Source of the DNA: Gautieria morchelliformis
Taxonomy: Eukaryota > Basidiomycota > Agaricomycetes > Gomphales > Gomphaceae
Assembly (NCBI GenBank): GCA_015179125.1
Contig: WHVA01000177.1
Coordinates: 62,001-126,000, forward strand
Reading direction: 5' to 3'
DNA length: 64,000 bases
Position 1 is the stretch's first letter, and every line of letters starts with the position of its first letter. Of the stretch, positions 55,235 to 64,000 are shown piece by piece. The position numbers and the translations under genes are program-made. The notes beneath the pieces are model-generated. The model had not been told where the DNA came from, did no database searches, and saw only the letters and a program-made list of their open reading frames with translations.

Positions 55235-58200
55235 TCACCCCCCCTCTAGCGTGCTGCGTCCTCGAAGCGCGGGACACAAGGGATTGAAATGCCAGCGAGC
55301 GGATTCGGCGAGGGGCACCTGGATGTGTCCTGTAGAACTCCCGGAGTTTGTCAGGAGCGGAAACATCTTGCTCTGGGACCCACGAATTCTCCTCGTACCC
55401 ATACCCTTCCCATTTCACGAGGAATTGGAGTCGTCCTCGCACAAACCGGCTGTCCAGGATCCGTTCTACCACGTAGTGCTCTTCCCCATCTACAATTTCT
55501 GGCGGAGGTGGCGGATGAGCCTTCCGACGTGGAATTGGGTCCTCAAGCATAGGGAGTAACTTCACCACGTTGAAGACGGGGTGGAGGCGGGACATGGACA
55601 TCGGAAGTCGGAGGCGGTATGCATTCCGTCCAACCCTCCGCGTCACTGTGAAGGGCCCAAGGTAGCGGTGGGCAAGCTTCTGCGAAGGGCGTGTGGTGCG
55701 GATGTCACTTGCATCTAGGTACACCTTGTCTCCAACTTGGTACTCTGGGGCAGGAACCCGGCGTCGGTTGTAGTACCTTGCCATGTCATCCTTGGCCTTC
55801 GCAAGGGCCGACTTGGCTTCCGAAAGGGTGGAGTCCATGCGGTCTCGGAACTCATTGACCGTCTCGAGTCGGGAGTCAGCCTGGCGTGGTTCGAAGCCCA
55901 TCCGCGGGTGTCGTCCGGAGTCAAGCATGAAGGGAGTCTGTTGCGTGGCGGAATGGACATGGTTGTTGTATTGGAATTCCGCCAGCGGAAGTAACTCATC
56001 CCAGTCATCCTGCCTCTCATTGACAAAGAGGCGGAGATATTGCTCCAACTCCTGATTGACCCGTTCCGTCTGTCCGTCACCCTGCGGATGGTACGCTGTG
56101 GTGGTAGCCAGCTTTATGCCGAGCAGGCGGTAGAGCTCCCGAGTCAGTTCCGCGACAAACTGCGGACCTCGGTCGGAAACGACTTGCTTCGGGAGCCCAT
56201 GCAACTTCCAGACATGTGCAAGGAACAGGCGGGCCGCTCCGAGGGCTGTGATCGTCGTGTGCGTCGGAATGAAGTGGGACACCTTGCTCACCGAATCCAC
56301 GACGTTCATGATCGCGTCGTAGCCATGAGACTCTGGGAGTTCAACGATGAAGTCGACACTGATGGTGTCCCAGCGGGATTCGGGAATCGGGAGCGGAACA
56401 AGTTCTCCGACGGGCGGACGTCGTTGCGCTTTGGTTCGGAGACAAAGGTCACACGTCTTCACGTACTGTCCGATGTAGCGGGACATCTGAGGCCACCAGT
56501 AATTCCGAGCCACTAACTCCAGCGTCTTCCACCTGCCAGCATGCCCAGCGACCCGTGTGTCATGGTGCTGGGACACGATGCGACGGCGGAGGTCCGCCCC
56601 ACCCGGAACATAGACCTTGCCTCTGAAGTGGAGCAGTCCATCACGTTCCGACCATTCCGCTGCCCGTACAGACCGTGAGTGCCCCTTCCGGAGTTCCTCC
56701 ACTGCCTTCACCACCGACTCCTCCTTCTCTCCATTCCGGTACTGCCTCCGGATATCCCGGAGCATTTCCGCTTCCGCCCCAACTGCAGTTACTCCTTCTA
56801 GGGCACGGATTGCAAAGAGACTTGGGCGGAGCAGTGTCATATCCGCGTTGTCTCCACTTCCGCTTCCGTGATCCGCGCGGCGGGATAGGGCATCGGGCTT
56901 GCCCATGGTGCGGCCGGGGCGGTGGTGGAGCATGAAGTCAAACCGGGACAGGTGTAGGGACCACTGTGCTTGTCGTCGGTTCAGCTTCTTAGCCATGCGG
57001 AAATACTCGAGGTTCTTGTGGTCTGTCCAGATCTCAAAAGGGCATAGAGCACCCTCGAGGAAGTGTCTCCACTCCTCCAGCGCTCGGATGATTGCCAGCA
57101 TCTCCTTGTCATGGATCTCATAGTTCCGCTCGACCGGACTAAGGCTCTTAGAGAAGAAGGCAATCGGATGCCACCCCCCACCATCTTCCGATGACTGCTG
57201 TGACAAGACCGCTCCGGTAGCTGCGTCGGAAGAATCCGCCTCGACTCGATAAGGGCGAGAGTCGTCGGGAAAGATCAGGACCGGGGCGGAAGTGATCAGC
57301 TCCTTGAGTTTGTCAAAGGAAGTCTGTTCCGGCTCTCCCCACCGCCATCCAACCTCCTTCTTGGTGAGGTCGAAGAGGGCACGGGCGTGGCAGGAGAAGT
57401 CCTTGATGAACCGCCGGTAGAAATTGACAAACCCAATGAAGGACTGGACCTCCTTCTTGTTTCGCGGCACGGGCCAATCCGATACACCGGAAACTTTGAC
57501 TGGGTCCATTTCCACCTTTCCTTCCGACACAATCACCCCAAGATACTCTATCCGCGTCCGCTCAAATTCGCACTTTTCCGGCTTGAGACACAGGTTGTAC
57601 TCCCGGAGCCGTTCCAGCACTCTCCGCACGACTTCCCGATGTTCGGACATTGTTTTCGTGAAAATGAGGATGTCATCGAGGTAGACGCAGACAACCCCTT
57701 CTGCTATCATGTCACGGAAAATGTCGTTCATCATCGTCTGGAATGTGGCGGGACTGTTGGTGAGGCCAAAGAACATGACCTGTGGCTCAAAGAGTCCTCG
57801 ATTGGTGCGGAATGCGGCCTTCCACTCGTCTCCCTCCCGGATCCGGACATTGTTGAAGCCCCAGCGGACATCCAGCTTAGTGAAGTACCTCGCCCCGCGG
57901 AGTTGTGTGATCAGTTCGGAAATGAGTGGAATGGGGTACCGGTTCTTGATCGTGATCGCATTCAAGGTCCGGTAGTCCTGCACAAGTCTGAGCGAGCCAT
58001 CCTTCTTCTTGATGAAGAACACCGGAGATGCCATGGGTGACTTGGAGGGGCGGATCCTCCCTGTACGGAGGTTTTCCGCAAGGAACGCATCGAGCTCTAC
58101 CTGCTCCTTGGGTGACAGCGGGTAGACCTTGCAGTTGGTGGGCTTTGACCCAGGCTCCAACTCGATGGCGTGGTCCCACAGCTTCCGTGGAGGCAGGGTA

Positions 58201-59150
58201 TCAAACGACTCCTTGGAAAAGACGTCCTCGAACTCTCGCAGGTACTCCGGAATTTCCGCCTCTACTCTATCATGCCTCTTGGAGGCTTCAGCAAGGCGTT
58301 GCGAAATATTTCCGGTGGCGCGGATGTGTTCCGCTTCCGGCGGAAGGTTTACGTACAGCAAGCGCTCCCCTTCCGCCAGAATGTCTTCCGGGCCGAGTCG
58401 GATGACGGTCGGAATCGGAATCGGAATCGGAAGTGGGATCCGGTTCAAATTCCGCTTCCGAGTCTTCTTCTGCAAGCAGTGGATGGGGGCCAGAACGACA
58501 TGTCTGTATGAGCCGTTCAGTCTTCCGCTGCTCCTGGCGCTCCTTCCGCAGTTCCGACCTGCACACGTGACACTTGGCTGGACATCGACTCATCAGTACC
58601 TTCCGAGTCTGCCAATTGATCTCCGGGTTGTGCTCCTGAAGCCAGGTAAACCCGAGGATGATGTCCTGCTTCCCCAGGCTGGTGACTGCAAAGGAAGTGC
58701 GTTCTGAGTGTCCATCGTAGCGGAGAATTGTGTCTACTATCTCCGTGATGGACCCTGCCTCATTGGGGCTTCCATCCACATTGAACACCGGGATTGCACG
58801 TTGCAACTTCCGCGTGGTCAGTCGGTTCCGTTCCACATAGTCCCGGTCCATAAACTGACCAGTGGCCCCGCAATCGACAAGGGCGGGTCCGGATTTGACT
58901 TCCGCCGTATCTGTCGTCTGGATCTCCACCTTAATGACTAGTGACTTGGGCCAGGGGTGGCAGCAACAACATAGCGCTTCGGAAGGCGTCTCTCCCAAGG
59001 GCGGATGCGGGATGGATGGGGTGTCAGATTTGGTTTTTGTGTGACTTTATCCGGTGGGTCTGTACGAAGTGAGGGGAGTGGGGGCTTTTCATTCTCTACT
59101 TCAAGACAGGCAAACCGGTTATGTACAGGCAGCAGGGGCACACATCTCAC
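55235..59150 (-). pseudogene. Gypsy-2 Pol: protease, RT, RNase H, integrase, chromodomain
   Basis: The frame from 59150 overlaps the Gag stop in the -1 frame. A one-base deletion at about 58960 (three C where Gypsy-1 has four) and a slip in a TCGGAA hexamer run at about 58412-58435 break it; from 58475 it is open for 1149 codons. Protease VDCGATGQFMD (about 58880). RT with [20 protein letters not shown] and YLDDILIFT (57672-57689). RNase H VEADSSDAATGAV, YEIHDKEMLAI. Integrase zinc region QHHDTRVAGHAGRW and core DTISVDFIVELPES, LPKQVVSDRGPQFVAEL, YHPQGDGQTERVNQELEQY. Chromodomain ILDSRFVRGRLQFLVKWEGY (about 55415-55475), which targets integration to modified chromatin in such elements. The frame runs past the purine tract into the LTR because of an extra G pair relative to Gypsy-1. 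Confidence 0.93.
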
Positions 59151-60520
59151 CCGCTGCGTGTCACAAAATCCGACGCATCTTCCGCTTCCGGTAGACCATG
59201 TTCCGCATTTTCGGAAAGCTCTTCCGCAGTGGGCACTCCGTTTATGTCTGCAAGCGCGAGGAACTCTGGAAGGATCTCGAGTTTCTCCTCTGTGGTCATA
59301 AGCCGGATATCAAAGGCTTGGGGGCACTCGCGAGCGTAGTGGCCTGGTTGTCGGCAGCGGAAGCAGGTGATAGTTCCGTGGCCTTTTCCGCGCATGCGGT
59401 CAACATCCATCGGGGCAGGGCCACTCTTCGAGGGAGGAGGGCTATGGTTCCTAATAGGAGCAGGCGGAGCAAGCATCGGAAATAATTTCCGTGTGGGAAT
59501 GAATGCGCTTCCGGGTTTTGGCACAGGTTGAGTAGGACGAGCGGAACTGCGTGTCGTGTTCCGACTCGTCTCCACGAAGGCCTCATTTGCCTCCCTGTTC
59601 CGAGAAACCTTCTGCGCAGCTTGGTACCACCCTTCCGGGTCATCAAAATCCGGAGCTCCATCCCCAAGCAGCGCAACTTGGTTCTGGAGCGTCGGATCAA
59701 GTCCTCGTCGGAATTTGATGACGATCGTCTTGTCGTCGTCATATTCCGCAAGGTCGATGAGCTCCTGGAAGCGATCGATGTAGTCATCGACCGGATCTTT
59801 GGCCTGGTACCAGCTCGTCCCCTCGAGCTTTGTAAGGGCTGTGAGCTGCTCGTTTTTCGGGCAGAACTGGTCGGAAAATGTTTTCTCGAACGCGTCCCAG
59901 TCCCGGAAGTAGTTCCCCTTGCCCTTTGCTTCATGTCGGATCACCTTGTTTGCAAAACGGGCTGCACGGTCCGATTTGAAAAAGGACAACGTCCAGTGAA
60001 TCCGAGCCTGGTCGTTCGGAAAGAGGTCTCCGACAATTGCGAAGTAGATGCTGCATGTGTTGAAGAATGCGCGTCCCTTCTCCCGATCTCCGTCAAAGTC
60101 CGCCGGAGTTGCGGGTTTGACCTTTGCTAACTTCGCGGACATCCTCTTTTCCGTTAGTTCCGCTTTTCCGAAATCCGGGTCGTCCAGCATTTCATTTCCA
60201 CCACCTTGTGGAATATCTAACTTAGCCAAAATCGCTTGTAAGGCTGTTTCAATCGCGTCGGTCTTCATCCGGTTCCGCGTCAATTCCTCCTCCATATTCC
60301 GAAGACGATCGTCCGGATCCATGTTGGAAGGAGAAATATGGGACGGGATTTCCGGGGTTGGGAGCTCGACGTAAGAAGAGGGGCTGTCGTACGCTGTATG
60401 TGCGGAAGAGGTTGCGATCTCCGAGTCGCTGTCTCCGATTCCGAACGCACCTATGGCGAATGCAACGCGCAGTACGACCGCCGGTCCTCTAGGGGAGAGA
60501 CTTTTCTGCTGTAAGGGCAA
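59147..60520 (-). CDS. Gypsy-2 Gag
   Basis: Open for 457 codons; the first ATG in frame is at 60322 (MDPDDRLRNMEEEL), giving 391 residues. An acidic N-terminal coiled region, then a capsid-like part (PADFDGDREKGRAFFNTCSI, WDAFEKTFSDQF, KDPVDDYIDRFQELI, FRRGLDP), then the nucleocapsid knuckle CFRCRQPGHYAREC (CCHC). It would form the cytoplasmic virus-like particle. It ends TGA at 59147-59149; Pol begins in the -1 frame across this stop, an arrangement also kept in Gypsy-1 and consistent with -1 frameshifting. Confidence 0.9.
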   Translation of the reverse strand: MPLQQKSLSPRGPAVVLRVAFAIGAFGIGDSDSEIATSSAHTAYDSPSSYVELPTPEIPSHISPSNMDPDDRLRNMEEELTRNRMKTDAIETALQAILAKLDIPQGGGNEMLDDPDFGKAELTEKRMSAKLAKVKPATPADFDGDREKGRAFFNTCSIYFAIVGDLFPNDQARIHWTLSFFKSDRAARFANKVIRHEAKGKGNYFRDWDAFEKTFSDQFCPKNEQLTALTKLEGTSWYQAKDPVDDYIDRFQELIDLAEYDDDKTIVIKFRRGLDPTLQNQVALLGDGAPDFDDPEGWYQAAQKVSRNREANEAFVETSRNTTRSSARPTQPVPKPGSAFIPTRKLFPMLAPPAPIRNHSPPPSKSGPAPMDVDRMRGKGHGTITCFRCRQPGHYARECPQAFDIRLMTTEEKLEILPEFLALADINGVPTAEELSENAEHGLPEAEDASDFVTRSG

Positions 60521-61007
60521 CCCTGGCTAGTCGTGGAGATCACACTACCACACAACTGACAAGGGGAAATCCAAAGTATGTATAAATGAACAGAGCATAC
60601 AAGAGAGGGGGTTCTCACCTGACAAGGGGAAATCCAAAGAGAAAAGTCTAAGGACCCCCAATGTCAGCGAGCCCGTATTATACTACGCTGCGCAGCCAGG
60701 GACAACGCTTGGCACCCGCCATCAACCCTGCATCCCCCTGACCCTTGATCGACCCTTGATGCCACCTATTATGCGAGTCGCTTGATTTCCGACACTGTTC
60801 CGGGGCGGAAGTCGGAAATTGGAGTGGAACTGGCAAGGCGAACGGAACTGGTGGAAGTTCTCCCAGAAGCGGAATTGTTCCCGAAAGCGGATGCGGAGAT
60901 GGAATCGGAACCGGAAGCGGAGTCGGAAATGGAGTCGGAACTGGGTGTGGTGTCGGAACTGGATGTGGTGTCGGAACTGGAAATGGAAAACAGGGTGTCC
61001 CCTGACA
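60510..61007 (-). repeat. Gypsy-2 5' LTR
   Basis: 498 bp; 30 bp longer than its partner because of extra (TCGGAACTGG)-type repeats near 60930-60985. The minus-strand leader GCAGAAAAGTCTCTCC after the LTR is the PBS region, as in Gypsy-1. Confidence 0.93.
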
Positions 61008-61990
61008 CTGCGCCACTCGCGGATGCGTTGCATCTTGTCCTCGTCGGCAGGTACCCCTCGGCCGTTGATGATATGGCCGAGACACTCCATTCGGATGGAA
61101 TAGAGGTCCACCTTTTTCTTGCTCAGAAAAAGGTGATTCTTCCTCAGTCTGTCAAAGACGATGTAGAGGTGCTCTTCATGCTCTTGTATGGAAAGCGAGA
61201 ATATGAAGATGTCGTCCATGTATACATGGACGAAGCGACCTATGCAGTCGCGGAAAATGGCTGTCATCAGCCATTGGAATGTTGATGGGGCATTACAGTC
61301 TCCCATCTGTATCACCTGGCTCCTGAATGTGCCAAGGATCATGGCAAAGGCAGTCTTTGCTATGTGATCTGGATGGATCCGGATCTGTTCATATGCTTCT
61401 GACATATCGAGTTTGGTTCGATACCGACAGTGAGCCATGTCGCTGCGGATGATATCCTGATCTGGGAAGGGCGTGACGTCCTTCACCGTGTTCTCGTTCT
61501 GCTGATGCAGATTGAAGACGGTTCGTAATGTACCGTTCTTCTTCGGCACACACAGCATGGGCACTGCCTGCTGCACGACTGCCGGAATCCACCACTTTGC
61601 AGTGGTGTATCATTCTATCTTAGCCGATAGTTCCTCTCGGAAGTGTTTGGGGCATTTCGGTAGTCGATACCGCATGGGCCTGTTGGGATTGATGAGGTTG
61701 ATCTCATGGTTGATCGCCCGTAGTGGTGGGAGTTCTAATGGAATTCCACTGACTAAGTCAGTGATTCGTTCCATCCATTCCTTGCGGAGGTGAGGAAGGT
61801 CATCATCCGTGAGGATGATGGTGGTGGTTGGCTTAGAAGCCATTAGGTGCTGTGTGCGTCTATTAGGTCCCGCGGCGCGCGGAACCGCTTTCCTCTTCCC
61901 CATCGCTTTCACCGTTAGGTGAGAGCGCCTCTCCCTTCGGTTGTAGGGTGAGTTCGAGGACGAGTCGTCCCGTGACTCGTCCTCCTGGCT
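61008..61990 (-). pseudogene. Gypsy-3 Pol: reverse transcriptase, truncated
   Basis: In the same frame as Gag, after the TGA at 61991-61993. Reads EINLINPNRPMRYRLPKCP, then a TGA at 61610-61612 (fits CGA), VPMLCVPKKNGTLRTVFNLH, RTKLDMSEAYEQIRIHPDH, GDCNAPSTFQWLMTAIFRD and the catalytic YMDDIFIFS (about 61215). The thumb starts (ECLGHIINGRGVPADEDKMQ) before truncation. Confidence 0.85.
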
Positions 61991-63958
61991 TCAATGAGCC
62001 AGGTTAGGCTTCGGTGCCCGGGTGAGCCTGCTCACTCGTGGCCCCTTGTCCTCGTTTGTTGATCCGTCGTCGTTGAACGATACCTTGCCCATGGGGATCA
62101 CTTCATTCCCCTTGCGGATCATCCCTGGGCTTGAGAAGTCCAGGGTTATGCCGAATCTCCTTAGGAACGGTGTCCCTAAGATAGCGTCGTAATATTCGAC
62201 GTTCGCTACGTCAAAATATTTGTTGTATGTCTCACGACCAAATTCGATGGTCGTGTTCGTTCCATAGTTGATTGTGGAACGGCTGCCTATGCAGGCTAGC
62301 TGCAGCGCGATTGGCTGCTCCAGGGAGAATGTCTTCATCCCTGTAGCTCGCGTGAATTCGGGGGATAGCAGTACCCCTTCGCTGCCGCTATCTAGCAGGC
62401 AGTGGGCTTTTACGCCGTTTATTTCCCAGTACCCCGATAGGGTATGGTTCTCACTGCGCGGGCGCATTGGCCGCGTCCTGTGTTTGCTTCGGTGGTGATA
62501 CACCGGCTCGGCCGCCTTGTCTGGCGTGACTGACGTGCGTGCCGCCATGACCTTCGTGGCGGTTTCGTCCTCCAGCGTGAATCTGATCGCGCTGGACCTG
62601 TAGGTGGTGTCTTCCACCTCCTCATCCCATTCATAGTATTGGGACGGCTCGGGGTCCCACTCTTCAGCGGGCGCGTCTCCGTTATCCGGAGTGTCATTGG
62701 GTTGGGTATCACCCTCCCCCTCTTCATCAATCTGTTGAAGAGAATTTTGACCGAGATCCATCTCTGGATCCTCAGCCTCATTGTCATGCCTCGCGGCTGC
62801 TGTCCTTATACCGGACCTAAGCCGGGGGCACTCCGCCTTTTTGTGGCCAGGTTGGCCGGATTCAAAGCACGTGGTGTTGCTTTGGTTGCCGCTGGGTCGA
62901 TCGTTAGGCCGGCCCAACGCTTTCGTTGGTGGGGCAGGTTGTGGGGATGACCCTGATGCTTGAGGCTGTTTAGCTTCAGGTGGGTGTCCAGCCTGTGCTG
63001 GGCGTGAGGGCGTTAGCCGTTGTCCTGTTCCACTTCTTGCGAACAGGCTGGGCCTGGTCAGGCCCGTTTGTGTCAACGGCTTGTTCCCAGTGAGCCGGGC
63101 AGCGCTTGCCGTTGCTGCTGCGCTTTCTGCGTGGCGCATCCCCATATTGTATTGGGATGCCTCCTCGATCATCCGGGCCGTCTCGAAGAGTTGCTCTATT
63201 GAGCTGCTCTCGGCATTATAGCCCTTTTTGAGGACCTCGTTGCGCAGCGCCGATACGAACCGTCTCCGGAATGTGTAATCGTCTGGCGGCTGTATCATAC
63301 GTGCCGCGTATTTCGTGAGCTCGTTCAGCATTTCCTGAACGGTTTTCATGCCCTGCATGACCGCGTCGAACTTATTTGATGCGTGATGGTATGTCAGTGT
63401 GTGCAGGAACCTTTTTTGAAGGCCTTGCATCACAGTTTCCAGCGTCCAGCTGCGGACCTGGCGATTGAAGCGTTCAACGTTTCGAAGGAACCACTCCTGG
63501 GCTTCGCCGGTGAGGCGAGTGCCCACGTAGCCGACCTGCATGTCGATGCTGGTTGGCCCTAGGAGGCAATTCATCTTCAGCCATCGTAGGATGGCTGCTA
63601 CGAAGATTTCAAACTCTTCGAGGTCAGATCCCCCGGCATATGGCTCGGGGTGAGCCAATTTCACGCCGGCTTTCGCTAGCACAGACTTCTCCAAGTCTGT
63701 GTCCGCGGTGTCTGCTAACGCCACGCGGATCATCCTTGTGATCCCGTCGTACGGCTCCATTGGTACGACGTCGGCCTGGTCAGGGATTCCCTGGCCTTCC
63801 GTTGGGGCCATGGATCGCTCGTGCGGTTGTGACGCCGCACGGGGCAGGCTGTTATATGCCCTGACGGGCCCTGGGCCCGGATTGGGCTCAGGATCGGGAG
63901 CATTTTGTGCTCTCGGTTCCGGGGGCATTTTGTGCCTGGTGTCCCCAGTCAGTCCCAC
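61991..63958 (-). CDS. Gypsy-3 Gag-protease
   Basis: 655 codons from 63958 (ATG at MGLTGDTRHK; 42 bases from the window edge, so an upstream start is possible). A Pro-rich N-terminus, then a Gag capsid domain of the retrotransposon-gag type (MQVGYVGTRLTGEAQEWFLR, VMQGLQKRFLH, ARMIQPPDDYTFRRRFVSAL). A knuckle-like CFESGQPGHKKAEC has Ser where the second Cys is expected. Then an acidic linker and an aspartic protease with LLDSGSEGVLLS (about 62390). It ends TGA; the RT continues in the same frame after the stop. Confidence 0.87.
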   Translation of the reverse strand: MGLTGDTRHKMPPEPRAQNAPDPEPNPGPGPVRAYNSLPRAASQPHERSMAPTEGQGIPDQADVVPMEPYDGITRMIRVALADTADTDLEKSVLAKAGVKLAHPEPYAGGSDLEEFEIFVAAILRWLKMNCLLGPTSIDMQVGYVGTRLTGEAQEWFLRNVERFNRQVRSWTLETVMQGLQKRFLHTLTYHHASNKFDAVMQGMKTVQEMLNELTKYAARMIQPPDDYTFRRRFVSALRNEVLKKGYNAESSSIEQLFETARMIEEASQYNMGMRHAESAAATASAARLTGNKPLTQTGLTRPSLFARSGTGQRLTPSRPAQAGHPPEAKQPQASGSSPQPAPPTKALGRPNDRPSGNQSNTTCFESGQPGHKKAECPRLRSGIRTAAARHDNEAEDPEMDLGQNSLQQIDEEGEGDTQPNDTPDNGDAPAEEWDPEPSQYYEWDEEVEDTTYRSSAIRFTLEDETATKVMAARTSVTPDKAAEPVYHHRSKHRTRPMRPRSENHTLSGYWEINGVKAHCLLDSGSEGVLLSPEFTRATGMKTFSLEQPIALQLACIGSRSTINYGTNTTIEFGRETYNKYFDVANVEYYDAILGTPFLRRFGITLDFSSPGMIRKGNEVIPMGKVSFNDDGSTNEDKGPRVSRLTRAPKPNLAH

Positions 63959-64000
63959 GTTGCAGATCCGCAGCCTGCTGTTGTACGCTGTGCACGCCTG

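Larger units (their letters stand above)
54767..61007 (-). mobile_element. Gypsy-2: chromodomain Ty3/Gypsy element, nearly intact
   Basis: LTRs at 54767-55234 and 60510-61007; Gag 60520-59147, then Pol to 55235. Same family as Gypsy-1 and far better preserved: Gag open, Pol with two frameshifts only. Flanks do not match (GAAGG left, CTGCG right) and belong to unrelated sequences: a truncated LTR on the left, Gypsy-3 RT on the right. The LTRs also differ in length (468 vs 498). This points to recombination between two copies rather than one simple insertion. Confidence 0.92.
61008..64000 (-). mobile_element. Gypsy-3: Ty3/Gypsy element, 5' half, cut by Gypsy-2
   Basis: Gag-protease (63958-61991) and the start of Pol (61990-61008) are present. 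The RT ends at KMQRIREWRS exactly where the Gypsy-2 LTR begins. RNase H, integrase and 3' LTR are not found on the other side. The 5' LTR lies beyond 64000. Codon use is GC-rich and the frame is well preserved. Confidence 0.85.

Noticed and set aside
1..64000. tRNA, rRNA or riboswitch genes
   Set aside because: No cloverleaf with a convincing T-loop and acceptor stem, and no rRNA-like segment, was found by eye; bacterial-type regulatory elements are not expected here.

Overview
The window is a transposon-dense stretch of a fungal nuclear genome, most likely an agaricomycete (mushroom-forming basidiomycete). The grounds are short GT-AG introns (47-62 nt where reading frames join cleanly), chromodomain Ty3/Gypsy elements, a DIRS-like element with a tyrosine recombinase, hAT and Tc1/mariner-like DNA transposons, and no bacterial gene organisation. 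I found no clearly intact ordinary host gene, tRNA, rRNA or CRISPR array.

Layout. 1-9913: a Ty1/Copia element (Copia-1, 5' end outside the window) interrupted twice, by a TA-inserted DNA transposon (258-3399) and by a 3.2 kb LTR-bounded cassette (3561-6785). The inside of that cassette encodes a C2H2 zinc-finger protein instead of Gag-Pol. 9914-13493: poorly recognisable host-like sequence, including a minus-strand gene split by repeat C. 13881-16935: DIRS-like retrotransposon, minus strand (RT-RNase H, then tyrosine recombinase). 17198-18224: deleted hAT element with an 8-bp target duplication. 18233-21538: a possible membrane-protein remnant and a SANT/Myb-like gene. 21648-25491: a candidate new TIR element carrying one multi-exon gene of unknown function. 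26673-39381: Gypsy-1, a decayed chromodomain Ty3/Gypsy element with perfect 5-bp target duplications, containing a nested young Copia-2 (30616-36622) and repeat B (37894-38375); Gypsy-1 lies beside a Tc1-like transposase remnant. 40596-42074: Copia-3 fragment. 44047-45300: decayed unknown gene. 45354-46729: two oppositely oriented LTRs. 47177-47532: hairpin MITE. 48249-54145: Gypsy-4, heavily broken, holding an AT-rich organelle-like insertion and a solo LTR. 54767-61007: Gypsy-2, nearly intact and of the same family as Gypsy-1, minus strand. 61008-64000: Gypsy-3, 5' half, minus strand.

Many inactivating changes are CGA to TGA or Arg to Trp/Cys/Gln changes, as expected from C-to-T decay at CpG (methylation or a mild RIP-like process). 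Gypsy-2, much less affected, serves as an internal reference for Gypsy-1.

The most unusual observations are the LTR cassette carrying a zinc-finger gene; a three-copy repeat family (A, B, C) whose 3' tail repeats its own hairpin and exon-like piece with an intron-like 49-53 nt segment exactly left out; and the TIR element with an unrecognised gene. All gene calls were made by reading alone. Intron positions were chosen because they join frames and have GT-AG (or GC-AG) ends; none was checked against transcripts or databases.
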